From assembly GCA_003242315.1 (NCBI GenBank), contig QGUY01000038.1:1-20421 (forward strand): 20,421 nt of DNA. The letters run 5' to 3'. The stretch's first letter is position 1. The number at the start of each line of letters is the position of its first letter. The position numbers and the translations under genes are program-made. Shown here one piece after another: positions 8,088 through 17,045 of the stretch. Under the pieces are notes generated by a model. It saw nothing but the letters and a program-made list of their open reading frames with translations, did no database searches and had not been told where the DNA came from. The stretch comes from Bacteroidota bacterium. GTDB lineage: Bacteria; Bacteroidota; Bacteroidia; Cytophagales; Cyclobacteriaceae.

Positions 8088-10022
8088 TCACGCCGGTGGC
8101 GCACACGCTTCTTTGAAATCCTTCACGAAATCATCAAGCCGCACACTACCCTGATCGCCCTGTCCGTGACGACGAACCGCCACCTTCTGCTCGCTGGCCT
8201 CACGCTCCCCGACAATCAGCATGTACGGTATCTTCTTGATTTCGGCATCCCTTATCTTCCGGGTGATCTTTTCGTCCCGAAGATCCAATAACCCTCTGAT
8301 ATCCTGTTCTTTAAGTTTATCATATACAAGCTGTGCATAATCATTGAACCGATCTGATATCGGCAACACCGCGACCTGGTCCGGCGACAGCCACAGCGGG
8401 AAGTTTCCCGCGCAATGTTCAATCAGCACCGCCACGAAGCGTTCCAATGACCCGAAGGGAGCACGGTGAATCATCACCGGCCGGTGGCGCTGATTGTCAG
8501 CCCCGATGTATTCCAGCTCGAACCTTTGGGGCAGTTGATAATCCACCTGAATCGTTCCCAACTGCCAGCTTCGGCCCAGCGCATCCTTGACCATGAAGTC
8601 AAGTTTTGGTCCGTAGAAAGCGGCCTCACCCTTAACGGCCACCGTCTTCAGACCGCGTTCGTCCGCCGCTTCCTGTATCTCCCGTTCGGCGCGGTCCCAT
8701 AACTCATCCTCGCCCATATACTTTTCCTTGTTGTTGGGATCGCGGAGCGACACCTGGGCGGTGTAGTTCTCAAAGCCCAGCGACTTGAACACGTGGAGCA
8801 CGAGGTCTATAACTCGAACAAACTCCGATTTAACCTGGTCTGGCCGGCAGAAAATGTGGGCATCGTCCTGGGTGAATCCTCTAACCCGGGTCAGTCCGTG
8901 CAACTCCCCACTTTGTTCATACCGGTACACTGTGCCGAATTCCGCCAGGCGCAAGGGAAGGTCGCGATACGACCTGGGTTTGACCTTATAGATCTCACAG
9001 TGGTGCGGGCAATTCATCGGTTTCAGCAGGAACTCCTCATTTTCATCAGGAGTATGGATGGGCTGAAACGAGTCCTTACCGTATTTTTCGTAGTGCCCTG
9101 AGGTAACGTACAGTTCCTTCCCACCAATATGCGGCGTAACAACCGGCTCGTACCCGGCTCTTACCTGTGCGCGACGCATGAACTGCTCGAGCCGTTCGCG
9201 AAGGATAGTGCCCTTAGGCAGCCAAAGCGGTAAACCCTGCCCTACCTTGTCAGAAAAGGCAAACAGCTCCAGTTCCTTGCCGAGTTTACGGTGGTCGCGC
9301 TTCTTTGCCTCTTCCAACATCCGGAGGTACTCTTCAAGCTCCTTATTTTTCGGGAATGTGATGCCGTAAATGCGTGTAAGCATTTTGTTCTTTTCGTCGC
9401 CTCTCCAGTAGGCGCCGGCTACATTGAGGAGCTTGATTGCCTTGATGAATCCTGTATTGGGGATGTGTGGACCACGACACAGGTCAACGAAGTTGCCCTG
9501 CTGATAAAAGGTGATCGTTCCGTCTTCCAGGTCGTTGATCAGTTCTATCTTATACGGATCGCCTTTAGCCTTGAAGTACTCAAGCGCTTCTGCCTTTGAC
9601 ACGTTACGTCGCTCGAAGGGACTCGCCTTTTTTGCCAGCTCCACCATCTTCTTTTCAACGGCGGCGAGATCTTCTTCGCCAAAAGGGCGACCGTTAAGGT
9701 CGACGTCGTAATAAAATCCATTCTCGATTGGCGGACCGATCCCGAACTTGACGCCGGGATACAGCGCCTCAAGCGCTTCCGCCATCAGGTGCGCCGACGA
9801 ATGCCAAAACGCAGCTTTTCCTCCGCGATCGTTCCACGTCAAAATCTTAATGGCGGCGTCAGCCGTAATCGGGCGCGCCAGGTCGCGCACTTCACCGTCT
9901 ACCTCGATGGCCAGCGCGTTCCTCGCCAGTCCCTCGCTGATGCTTTGGGCTACCTCGACGCCGGTGACACCCTGTTTGAATTCCCGTTTGCTACCGTCAG
10001 GAAAAGTTAGCGTAATAGTCAT
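8088..10022 (-). CDS. thrS: Threonine--tRNA ligase
   Basis: The 644-residue enzyme charges tRNA-Thr using ATP and threonine in the cytoplasm. In order: an N-terminal TGS domain (1-60, opening MTITLTFPDGSKREF), the editing domain with HSSAH at 74-78 and CRGPHIPNTG at about 182, the class II catalytic core with motif 2 around 363-381, and a C-terminal anticodon-binding domain from about 545. The zinc ligands Cys338 (MNCPHH), His389 (QDDAH) and His519 (MIHRAPFGS) are all present, so it should be active. The ATG at 10022 was chosen because it begins the TGS domain; a TTG at 10055 would add eleven unconserved residues. It is followed after 71 bp by infC, the same gene order as in E. coli. No T-box leader is seen. 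Confidence 0.98.
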   Translation of the reverse strand: MTITLTFPDGSKREFKQGVTGVEVAQSISEGLARNALAIEVDGEVRDLARPITADAAIKILTWNDRGGKAAFWHSSAHLMAEALEALYPGVKFGIGPPIENGFYYDVDLNGRPFGEEDLAAVEKKMVELAKKASPFERRNVSKAEALEYFKAKGDPYKIELINDLEDGTITFYQQGNFVDLCRGPHIPNTGFIKAIKLLNVAGAYWRGDEKNKMLTRIYGITFPKNKELEEYLRMLEEAKKRDHRKLGKELELFAFSDKVGQGLPLWLPKGTILRERLEQFMRRAQVRAGYEPVVTPHIGGKELYVTSGHYEKYGKDSFQPIHTPDENEEFLLKPMNCPHHCEIYKVKPRSYRDLPLRLAEFGTVYRYEQSGELHGLTRVRGFTQDDAHIFCRPDQVKSEFVRVIDLVLHVFKSLGFENYTAQVSLRDPNNKEKYMGEDELWDRAEREIQEAADERGLKTVAVKGEAAFYGPKLDFMVKDALGRSWQLGTIQVDYQLPQRFELEYIGADNQRHRPVMIHRAPFGSLERFVAVLIEHCAGNFPLWLSPDQVAVLPISDRFNDYAQLVYDKLKEQDIRGLLDLRDEKITRKIRDAEIKKIPYMLIVGEREASEQKVAVRRHGQGDQGSVRLDDFVKDFKEACAPPA

Positions 10023-10084
10023 TGCCTTGAATCGCAAAATAGCGTTGCGGTGCAAATATGCACTTTGAGGCGATGAATGAAAAA

Positions 10085-12664
10085 TTATAGCGTGAATTGG
10101 AAGCTGACGAGAACGGCAAACTTCCGGATTGATGGCGTCTTCTCCTCATCCAGGTAGGAAAGACGATGGACAAAGTCTACGCGGAAAAACTTCAAGATGT
10201 TTTCCACGCCATACCCCAGTTCGATGTATGGCCGGGTCGGGTCGAGGAAACCGGGCTGTAGCGCCTCCTCCCCGGTTGGCGTAGTGTCGGCAATAAGTGC
10301 GCGGTTTTCATGGTTCAATCCGCCATACAAAATGTTAGCCGTTCCGACAAGACGCCATTTGAGTTTGCGCATGAGCGGGATGCGATTGAGTATAAATCCT
10401 TCAAACTTGTGCTGATACTGCAAAGCCGCGTATCGATCGCTGACAAACTCGCCGTAGTTCATCAGGTTGAACGAGAAGCCCGCGTAGATCGGGGATTGGT
10501 TACCCAGGTGCAGTGAGAGCAAAGTGTAAGGCAACGCATCGAAGATGTATTCACCCGTCACAGTGGCGTACCCTGTGCCGAGCGGGCCCAACCGCATGCG
10601 TTTGTATACTGACAGCCGCAGTTTCGAATAATCGAAATCACTCCCAAGGATTCCTTTGATGCCACGGGTATATCGCAGCGTGATTATGGGCCAACGCGTA
10701 GTACCCAGGCTTATCCTGTCATTGTCGTTCTGAATGAAAAGTTCGTCACGCGCGTAACGGGCCTCGACCACCACTTCCGACGTTTTGTATGTTTCCAGCG
10801 TATCGTGGGTAGTCAGATCGCTGGGTGGATAGTATCCGAAATTAAACAATGGCTTAAAAGTGTGATAACGAAAGGCGACGCGTTGGGTGAATCCCTTGAA
10901 CAGTTCGCGACGAAAATCGAACATCGACTCATCGAAGTAGTATCCGCGGCGAAAGTTTCCGAATCGCTGTGCTGCGAAGAAGAGGAAGTTAGAACTGTAG
11001 TTTTCATCGTCCAGGCCAACACGTCCAATCTCACTTCTTGTACTAAACGTTGCCGTTGTCCATGGCGCGCGTGAAATTATGTGCTGACCGAAGGCTGAAT
11101 ATTTGATGCGCTGATCCCGAAACCCATAACCTATGTTCCCTCCGAACACCCACTTGTCGCTAAACTTGATGTTTGTTTTAAATCCCGCCTGCACCCGTAC
11201 GCCTTCGATGTTGTTGATGGCAAGTGTTGAGACATAAGGTCCGATGTAGAATTTTCCAGCTTCGTAATATCCGTTGACAATGACCTTGATGATGTCAGTG
11301 TAGGTTTTGACGACGGGAATATTCTGGAGTGTATCGATCATGCGATACACATTTTTCTCTGTGCTTGTCAGCGGTTCGTGACGAATCGTATCCCAGTAGC
11401 TTTCATCTTCGTGCAGTCGCGCATCTTCCGCAATGAGAATCGGCTGTGCGTAAAACGATGTCTCATAGGGTTTGTTGATGACAAAATTCTTGTTGGATGT
11501 ATAGAACTTGGCGAGAAGTCCCGCCATGTTGTCCTGAATCTCCCCGATGTCAACGAGGACACGGTTCTTGACAGGCAACCAGGGACCGGCTTCGGTCTTT
11601 TCAAGTTCCTGCTGGATTTTAATCTTCTCAACAAAGTTAAGGTTTGCCTCCTTCCCTACGGTGACATCCACCTGCTTCAGGGCGTATTCGTTTTTCGTAA
11701 TCCATATCGTGCCTGTAAAGGCGAGGTCCTGGGAACTCCGGGGGAAGAAGTCGAGACGATAGCAGAAATCGTCACCGATGTAAACACTGTCCGTCAAGTC
11801 ATATTCATAATACAGTCGCCATCCGTCAGCAATGGGCGACACGAAGTCTTTGGTGACGATGTTGAGCCAGTTCTGATAAAAGTTGTACTCCTGGAAAGAC
11901 GAACCGATAAACTGTGTTACAAGAGATCCATCCTCTACGCCGACGCCGTTGATCTTCGACTTAAGGATGTGTTCCATTTTCAATTGCGGGTTATCGCGGT
12001 AGTAGAGCTTCGACACGCTCTCAGAAATGAACAGGGGAAGTATGGGTTTTCCGTCCTCGCCCGCAATCCGTTCGACGCTGTCCAGGACCTGCGTAATTTT
12101 CTGAACGAGCTTTTTCTGCCGGAACTTTTCGGTAATATTATCGACGTCGATTTCGATCTTCGTATACGTATCGTATTCGTACGCGCTTAGCTTTCGCTTG
12201 TCATTTAGCGGTTTGTTTTGCACCACCTTTCGCATGATCGCATACGCCGGATTCTCGCCCGCTACGAACACAATTTCCTGGAGCCGCGTTACATCTTCTT
12301 CCAGTTGAAAGTTGACGACGGTGGTTGTACCGCGTTGGACATATTTTTTCTTTGCTTTATATCCAATGTATGAAGCAACCAGGGTATCGGTGGGGGTATG
12401 CGTTCTGATCTCGAACCTGCCGTCGAAGTCGGATGTAACACCAATGGTAGTTCCTTCGAAGTATACGTTCACAAAAGGAAGCGGATCGCCGGAACTTGCG
12501 TCCGTGATCTTTCCCGATACCACAGTCTCCTGCGCGAACAACAGCCCGGGGGATAAAGTTAGTAGGCAAAGGGTAGCCGATGCGAAGAAGAGAAGGGACT
12601 TAATCGTGTCGTAACGCACAAAAATCAGTTTACCCGATACAAAAATAGCTAAAAATCGCGCCAT
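10085..12664 (-). CDS. DUF5686 family outer-membrane protein with carboxypeptidase-regulatory-like domain
   Basis: The 859-residue protein starts with a signal sequence (cut after LLFAQ near residue 45). A CarboxypepD_reg-like beta-sandwich follows at about 46-130 (VSGKITDASSGDPLPFVNVY, then GVTSDFDGRFEI). Next is a long middle region (AYAIMRKVVQNKP at about 142, then YDTYTKIEID) and a C-terminal half rich in aromatic beta strands, ending near SFQFTL. This layout is that of DUF5686 proteins of Bacteroidota, which resemble TonB-dependent receptors without a plug; their function is unknown. The only ATG is at 12664, but it makes an unusually long 45-residue leader. A GTG at 12619 would leave a normal 30-residue signal peptide (VRYDTIKSLLFFASATL...) and may be the real start. 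Neighbours sanA-like and thrS do not explain its role. Confidence 0.9.
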   Translation of the reverse strand: MARFLAIFVSGKLIFVRYDTIKSLLFFASATLCLLTLSPGLLFAQETVVSGKITDASSGDPLPFVNVYFEGTTIGVTSDFDGRFEIRTHTPTDTLVASYIGYKAKKKYVQRGTTTVVNFQLEEDVTRLQEIVFVAGENPAYAIMRKVVQNKPLNDKRKLSAYEYDTYTKIEIDVDNITEKFRQKKLVQKITQVLDSVERIAGEDGKPILPLFISESVSKLYYRDNPQLKMEHILKSKINGVGVEDGSLVTQFIGSSFQEYNFYQNWLNIVTKDFVSPIADGWRLYYEYDLTDSVYIGDDFCYRLDFFPRSSQDLAFTGTIWITKNEYALKQVDVTVGKEANLNFVEKIKIQQELEKTEAGPWLPVKNRVLVDIGEIQDNMAGLLAKFYTSNKNFVINKPYETSFYAQPILIAEDARLHEDESYWDTIRHEPLTSTEKNVYRMIDTLQNIPVVKTYTDIIKVIVNGYYEAGKFYIGPYVSTLAINNIEGVRVQAGFKTNIKFSDKWVFGGNIGYGFRDQRIKYSAFGQHIISRAPWTTATFSTRSEIGRVGLDDENYSSNFLFFAAQRFGNFRRGYYFDESMFDFRRELFKGFTQRVAFRYHTFKPLFNFGYYPPSDLTTHDTLETYKTSEVVVEARYARDELFIQNDNDRISLGTTRWPIITLRYTRGIKGILGSDFDYSKLRLSVYKRMRLGPLGTGYATVTGEYIFDALPYTLLSLHLGNQSPIYAGFSFNLMNYGEFVSDRYAALQYQHKFEGFILNRIPLMRKLKWRLVGTANILYGGLNHENRALIADTTPTGEEALQPGFLDPTRPYIELGYGVENILKFFRVDFVHRLSYLDEEKTPSIRKFAVLVSFQFTL
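12640..12647 (-). promoter_or_regulatory. Possible -7 box inside the annotated start of the DUF5686 gene
   Basis: TATTTTTG on the minus strand matches TAnnTTTG exactly and lies 20 bases ahead of the in-frame GTG at 12619, but downstream of the ATG at 12664. This spacing resembles that of the candidate box before infC. No convincing -33 element is seen. If used, the protein must start at the GTG. Confidence 0.3.
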
Positions 12665-12702
12665 GTCCTTCGCGTTACCGATCGACCGCTAAAATCGCGG
12701 AA

Positions 12703-13347
12703 TCAATGGTTGATAATAAGTTCCTCTTTCTGGCCCAAAAAACGCGGTGCGGTGCCTAAAACGTATAAATCCAGGACGGCTTTTGCACGCGCAAAATATT
12801 CGCGAATTCTTACATTACGGCTTTCAGCAAAAGCGGGTTCTTCCGCCACCATCGCAACCGCGTCCAGGTCGTAATACCTGCTGATAAATAGAGCACGATA
12901 ACAATGAAAAGGTTGCGTGATAATAATAATTTCGTCCTGACCAAAAACCTCTTTACTGCGGACTATTGAGTCGAGTGTCCTTAATCCCGCATAGTCCAGC
13001 GTGACCGCAGACTCAGGTACGCCCTTGCGCACAAGGGCTTTTTTCATTTCAAGAGGTTCATTGTAATACTGCGTGCTGTTGTCACCACTCAGAATAAAAT
13101 GCACGACCTTTCCGGAGAAGTATAGGTCGGCAGCAGTTTGGATGCGCTTCTCAAAATAGGGATTAGGTCCACCCTTTTGGGTTCGGTGGCTTGTGCCTAA
13201 CACCAGACCGACTTTTCGTGAGGGAACGTTTTCGACCGAATCAAAAACGTACTGTTGGGTGCTGAGTATCATCCATGCGTTGACTCCTGCAAGCGCCGCC
13301 GCCAATACAAGTACGAGCAGGAGGAATACCTTCTTCGCAAGACGCAT
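12703..13347 (-). CDS. SanA/YdcF-like DUF218 membrane protein
   Basis: The 214-residue protein has one N-terminal membrane helix (residues 7-28) followed by a DUF218 domain: KVGLVLGTSHR at 45-55, then FILSGDNS, DYAGLRTLDSI and ITQPFHCYRALFISRYYDLD. These are the conserved glycine/aspartate and HxxRA blocks of the SanA/YdcF family. SanA in enterobacteria affects envelope permeability to vancomycin at high temperature; the chemistry of the family is poorly defined, so a role in envelope or peptidoglycan precursor handling is inferred. It lies 24 bp after the TrmH-type gene and probably shares its transcript. Confidence 0.9.
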   Translation of the reverse strand: MRLAKKVFLLLVLVLAAALAGVNAWMILSTQQYVFDSVENVPSRKVGLVLGTSHRTQKGGPNPYFEKRIQTAADLYFSGKVVHFILSGDNSTQYYNEPLEMKKALVRKGVPESAVTLDYAGLRTLDSIVRSKEVFGQDEIIIITQPFHCYRALFISRYYDLDAVAMVAEEPAFAESRNVRIREYFARAKAVLDLYVLGTAPRFLGQKEELIINH

Positions 13348-13371
13348 GAGCCACTATAAACAGTCCGTAAG

Positions 13372-14052
13372 TTAGGTAATTGTTCTCAAATACTCCCGCT
13401 CTATAACGTCGGATCGCCTGACAATTTTCCGATACCACTTCAACCGCAACTCATCTTGTTCGTCTTCGGTCAGTCCGTACGGCAGCCCGCTGGTCCGCAA
13501 CTTTGCGGAAAGCACGTACACACACAACGCTGCGCTCACCGAAATATTCATGCTTTCCGTGAAACCGTACATAGGTATCGTAACCTGCTGGTCGCCCAGC
13601 GCAATTGCAGCATCGGACAGGCCATGCAACTCGTTTCCGAACACCAATGCCAAGGGTTCATCCGGAGTCACCGCGTCAATGGGTATGCCTGAGGGGTCAG
13701 GACTTACCGCCAGTATGCGGTATCCTTTCTCGCGCAACGACGTAATACAGGCTCGCGTCCGATCATCGCCCGTCCGGTAACGTTGAATGGTTAACCATTT
13801 ATGTGCGCCCTTTAATACTTTTTTGTTGAAACCATAGCCACTCGTGTTTTCGATAACATGTACGTCCTGGATGCCCATGCATTCACAGGTACGCATCACG
13901 GCGCTGAGGTTTTGCGATTGATAAACATCCTCAAGGACGACGGTAATTCGCCTCGTCCGCTGTGAAAGCACCTTTGTGATGAACTCCTTCTTGTGATCGG
14001 TTACGTACTGCGCGAGGTGTTGCAGTACAAGGCGTTCGGTTTCGCTTAGCAT
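13372..14052 (-). CDS. trmH: SpoU/TrmH-family RNA 2'-O-methyltransferase
   Basis: The 226-residue protein carries all three SPOUT knot motifs: NLSAVMRTCECMG (48-60, catalytic Arg54), LVFGNELHGLS (136-146, SAM site), and IPMYGFTESMNISVSAA (159-175). The N-terminal helix and the C-terminal extension (KWYRKIVRRSDVIERE) are typical of TrmH, which methylates the 2'-OH of G18 in tRNA using S-adenosylmethionine. SpoU paralogues that act on rRNA look similar, but the short length without an extra N-terminal RNA-binding domain and the C-terminal helix favour TrmH. It begins 26 bp after the nucleoside transporter gene. Confidence 0.88.
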   Translation of the reverse strand: MLSETERLVLQHLAQYVTDHKKEFITKVLSQRTRRITVVLEDVYQSQNLSAVMRTCECMGIQDVHVIENTSGYGFNKKVLKGAHKWLTIQRYRTGDDRTRACITSLREKGYRILAVSPDPSGIPIDAVTPDEPLALVFGNELHGLSDAAIALGDQQVTIPMYGFTESMNISVSAALCVYVLSAKLRTSGLPYGLTEDEQDELRLKWYRKIVRRSDVIEREYLRTIT

Positions 14053-14078
14053 AACTCCGGGTGTTGGGTTACCGGGAC

Positions 14079-15392
14079 TCAGGAAAAGAGGGCACCGGCT
14101 ATGGCGCCGGACATCATTGTTGCCAGCGATGCCGCCACCATCGCGCGAAGTCCAAGCCGCGACAAATCGCCCTGCCGTGCGGGTGCCATCCCTCCTATTC
14201 CTCCGATCTGAATGGCTATCGAACTAAAGTTAGCAAATCCGCACAAGGCATACGTTGAGATTCGAATTGCCTTCTCGCTCAGGATTCCGGCTTCCTTCAT
14301 GCGGGTCAGATCAAGGTATGCTACGAATTCATTGATCACAACCTTTTGTCCCAGCAGGCTACCCACATGCAGCGCCTCATTCCAGTCGACACCAATAACA
14401 AAGGCAAATACACGAAATACCTGGCCCAATATGTACTGAAGGGAAAAGCCATTGTATGCACCTTGTGTGGTGCGTACGACAAATTCATTGAGACCGGTGT
14501 ACGCGCCAATGAAATCGACGAGTACCCAGTTGAGGGCATAGATTATCGCGATAAAGGCAAGCAGCATCGCACCGATATTGAGCGCAAGACGAAGTCCGTC
14601 AGACGCGCCGGACGCCAGGGCGTCGATGAGGTTTACGCCGATCTTTTCCTTGCTGACCTGAAGCCGCCGATCGATTTGATCGTGTTGCGTTTCCGGAAAT
14701 ACGATCTTGGAAATTACGATCGCGGCAGGAGCGTTGATGATGGACGCTCCGATCAGGTAGCTCGCGAACATGGCGCGTTCCTCCAGGCTGTCGCCGCCAA
14801 GGAAGGCAACGTAGGCGCCTAGCACGCTCCCCGCGATGGTAGCCATTCCACCGGTCATGAGGCAGTGGAGTTCGGATTGTGTCATGCGCGCGATGAACGG
14901 CCGAACCAATAACGGTGCTTCTGTTTGTCCCATGAAAATGTTTGCTGCAGTCGAGAGGCTTTCGGAACCGGACAGCCGCATCGTTCGCGCCATGATCCAG
15001 GCAAACGCAAAAACGATCTTCTGAAGGACGCCAAGGTAGTACAGGCCGGCAGTAATGGCCGAAAAAAAGATCACTGTTGGAAGCGCCTGGAAGGCAAAGA
15101 GGAAGCCGAGGTTATGTTTTACAGCAGGGTCTTGCGTGCTGTCACGAGCGAGGTCACCGTAAAGGAACTCGGCACCATTCTGGGCAAAAGACAGGAATGT
15201 GACAACCTTGGCGCTCACGTACTGGAACGCTTGCTGTGTTGCTTCAACTTTGCCAGTGAGAAGAGCAAATGTAATCTGGAGGAGGATACCGTATCCGACA
15301 AGGCGCCAATCCACGGCGCGGCGGTTGCCCGAAAGTGCGTAAGCAATGCCGATGATGAATGCAACGCCACCCAGGGCACGGAGGTAATCCAT
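14079..15392 (-). CDS. CNT-family nucleoside transporter (NupC-like)
   Basis: The 437-residue polytopic membrane protein belongs to the concentrative nucleoside transporters, which bring in nucleosides with Na+ or H+. The signature SGSESLSTAANIFMGQTEAP (141-160) contains the substrate-binding Gln-Thr-Glu, and the second hairpin region has YALCGFANFSSIAIQIGG near the C-terminus. Several hydrophobic helices are visible (residues 8-20, 30-46, 98-120, 122-135, 179-199). The length is usual for bacterial members. An 85-bp gap precedes it, so it may have its own promoter, and trmH and the sanA-like gene probably follow on one transcript. Which nucleosides are carried, or which ion, cannot be told from the sequence. 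Confidence 0.93.
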   Translation of the reverse strand: MDYLRALGGVAFIIGIAYALSGNRRAVDWRLVGYGILLQITFALLTGKVEATQQAFQYVSAKVVTFLSFAQNGAEFLYGDLARDSTQDPAVKHNLGFLFAFQALPTVIFFSAITAGLYYLGVLQKIVFAFAWIMARTMRLSGSESLSTAANIFMGQTEAPLLVRPFIARMTQSELHCLMTGGMATIAGSVLGAYVAFLGGDSLEERAMFASYLIGASIINAPAAIVISKIVFPETQHDQIDRRLQVSKEKIGVNLIDALASGASDGLRLALNIGAMLLAFIAIIYALNWVLVDFIGAYTGLNEFVVRTTQGAYNGFSLQYILGQVFRVFAFVIGVDWNEALHVGSLLGQKVVINEFVAYLDLTRMKEAGILSEKAIRISTYALCGFANFSSIAIQIGGIGGMAPARQGDLSRLGLRAMVAASLATMMSGAIAGALFS

Positions 15393-15477
15393 ACTAAACC
15401 ATTACCTGACCATCCTGATTATAACTTCCTGAACATCAGAGAAAGGTATACTTCTTTTCAAAGTTATGCTGGATGGA

Positions 15478-16077
15478 TTAATTTCTCTTGCTCAGTTCGT
15501 CCCTGATCTTGGCTGCCCGTTCGTAATCTTCTTTATCGATGGCCTCCTTGAGCAGCTCGTTCAGTCGCTCGACCGAGTAATTTTTAAGGTCGTCTTTACG
15601 GGGTGACTCGCGGCGCGCGCGCTGGGCTGGGGCCTTTTCGGTTTCCGCCTTTTCTTCTTCCGCCTCGTCGGTAAGCACGATGCCAGCTTCCGCGAGAATG
15701 TTCTCGTAGGTGAATATTGGCGAATCAAACCGAAGGCCGATGGCAATGGCATCAGAAGGGCGAGCGTCAATTTCAATCTTTTTCAGTCCGTCGGAGCAAA
15801 CGATCTTGGCAAAGAAGACGCCTTCCTTCAGATCGGATATGATAATTTCTTCAACAGTGAAGTGAAAGTTGTTGGCAAAGGACTTGAACAGGTCGTGAGT
15901 CATGGGCCTGTTCGGGGTAATCTTTTCGATCTCAATGGCGATAGCCTGCGCTTCGAACATCCCGATGATGATCGGTAACCGCCGGTTTCCCTCCGTCTCA
16001 CCCAGGACAAGCGCAAAGGAGCCAGCCTGTGATTGACTTGAGGATAAGCCAAGGATTTCCAGTTTTATCTTCTTCAC
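15478..16077 (-). CDS. Bifunctional nuclease (BFN/DUF151) family protein with C-terminal UVR motif
   Basis: The 199-residue protein has a BFN domain at about 1-135 (SFALVLGETEGNRRLPIIIG, FEAQAIAIEIE, RPMTHDLF, and the conserved DARPSDAIAIGLR), a charged Glu/Ala-rich linker, and a UvrB/UvrC-type helical hairpin at about 166-197 (VERLNELLKEAIDKEDYERA). BFN proteins were described as nucleases in plants and as a redox-linked oxidoreductase-fold protein in mycobacteria; the true activity is uncertain. The start is GTG at 16077, chosen because it begins the conserved MKKIKLEILGL stretch and overlaps the etfA stop in a GTGA arrangement, a sign of translational coupling. It therefore travels with etfBA. 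Confidence 0.9.
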   Translation of the reverse strand: MKKIKLEILGLSSSQSQAGSFALVLGETEGNRRLPIIIGMFEAQAIAIEIEKITPNRPMTHDLFKSFANNFHFTVEEIIISDLKEGVFFAKIVCSDGLKKIEIDARPSDAIAIGLRFDSPIFTYENILAEAGIVLTDEAEEEKAETEKAPAQRARRESPRKDDLKNYSVERLNELLKEAIDKEDYERAAKIRDELSKRN

Positions 16078-17030
16078 CCTCTTGCTGCTTTAATAGCTTC
16101 GGTTAATCGGGGCACAACCTCGAAGGCGTCCCCAACAATTCCGTAGTCGGCCGCCTTAAAAAAGGGCGCGTCCGGGTCTTTGTTTATGACGACAATATAC
16201 TTCGAAGTGTTCACGCCAGCCAAATGCTGGATGGCTCCCGAAATACCGACCGCAATATATAACTGTGGGCTGACTTTCACGCCGGTTTGGCCCACGTGTT
16301 CGTGGTGTGGCCTCCAGCCCATGTCGGATACCGGCTTGCTGCAGCCGGTTGCAGCGCCCAATTCCTTCGCAAGTGCTTCAAGGATGCTCCAATGCTCCGG
16401 GCCCTTCATACCCCTGCCGCCGGAAACAACTATTTCGGCTTCCGGAAGCAAAACTTCCCCGGTAGCCTTTTCGGTGCCGGTAACCTTAACCCGGAAGTCC
16501 TCATCCCTGATTTCAGGGGTAAAGGCTTCGACCGTTGCAGCGCCGCCACTGCCCCCAGCTTCCGCGGCATTTTTCCGGATCGCGATGACCTTTTTCGGTT
16601 TGGCCAACTCAACCCAGCAATACGCTTTGCCGGAATAGATACTCCTTTTGACGGAGAACCCGGAAGAGGTATCAGGCAAAGCAACCACGTTAGTGGCGAG
16701 ACTGGCATCTATTGTCGCCGCTACCTGAGCCGCAATTGGTGTACCAAGCGAAGAATTTGCCAAAACGAGCACGTCGGCGCCGGTTTGACCCATCGCCTGT
16801 GCGATCACGTGAGCATAAGCCTGTATTACCTCCTGGTTGAGGCGGTCATCGGCAGCATGCAGAACTTTTGACGCGCCGAATTTCCCGAGTGCCGCCAATT
16901 CGTCAGCATCCACCCTGCCAAGGGCAAGGGCCGTGACACTCCCACCCAACGCCGCGGCATAGGCGACAGCTTCATGGGATGTCTTTTTTACTTTTCCTTC
17001 GTTCGACTCGACGAAAACGAGAACGTGCAT
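16074..17030 (-). CDS. etfA: Electron transfer flavoprotein, alpha subunit
   Basis: The 318-residue subunit holds FAD and, with EtfB, passes electrons from acyl-CoA dehydrogenases to ETF-quinone oxidoreductase. The C-terminal FAD domain is complete: SGGRGMKG (203-210), CSKPVSDMGW (230-239), EHVGQTG (244-250), GISGAIQHLAG (262-272), and INKDPDAPFF (282-291). The N-terminal ETF domain begins MHVLVFVES. The set fits the group I (fatty-acid/amino-acid oxidation) ETF, not the bifurcating FixB type. It starts 15 bp after etfB and its stop overlaps the BFN gene. Confidence 0.97.
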   Translation of the reverse strand: MHVLVFVESNEGKVKKTSHEAVAYAAALGGSVTALALGRVDADELAALGKFGASKVLHAADDRLNQEVIQAYAHVIAQAMGQTGADVLVLANSSLGTPIAAQVAATIDASLATNVVALPDTSSGFSVKRSIYSGKAYCWVELAKPKKVIAIRKNAAEAGGSGGAATVEAFTPEIRDEDFRVKVTGTEKATGEVLLPEAEIVVSGGRGMKGPEHWSILEALAKELGAATGCSKPVSDMGWRPHHEHVGQTGVKVSPQLYIAVGISGAIQHLAGVNTSKYIVVINKDPDAPFFKAADYGIVGDAFEVVPRLTEAIKAARG

Positions 17031-17045
17031 ACCTTTTTCAGATTT

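Noticed and set aside
10034..10047. Inverted repeat GTGCA-TATT-TGCAC upstream of thrS, approximate position
   Set aside because: A 5-bp stem is too short to call an operator or structured leader, and no T-box features are visible.
11378..12190. 270-codon plus-strand frame opposite the DUF5686 gene
   Set aside because: It is antisense to a clear DUF5686 protein and shows no family motif; its composition fits a mirror frame.
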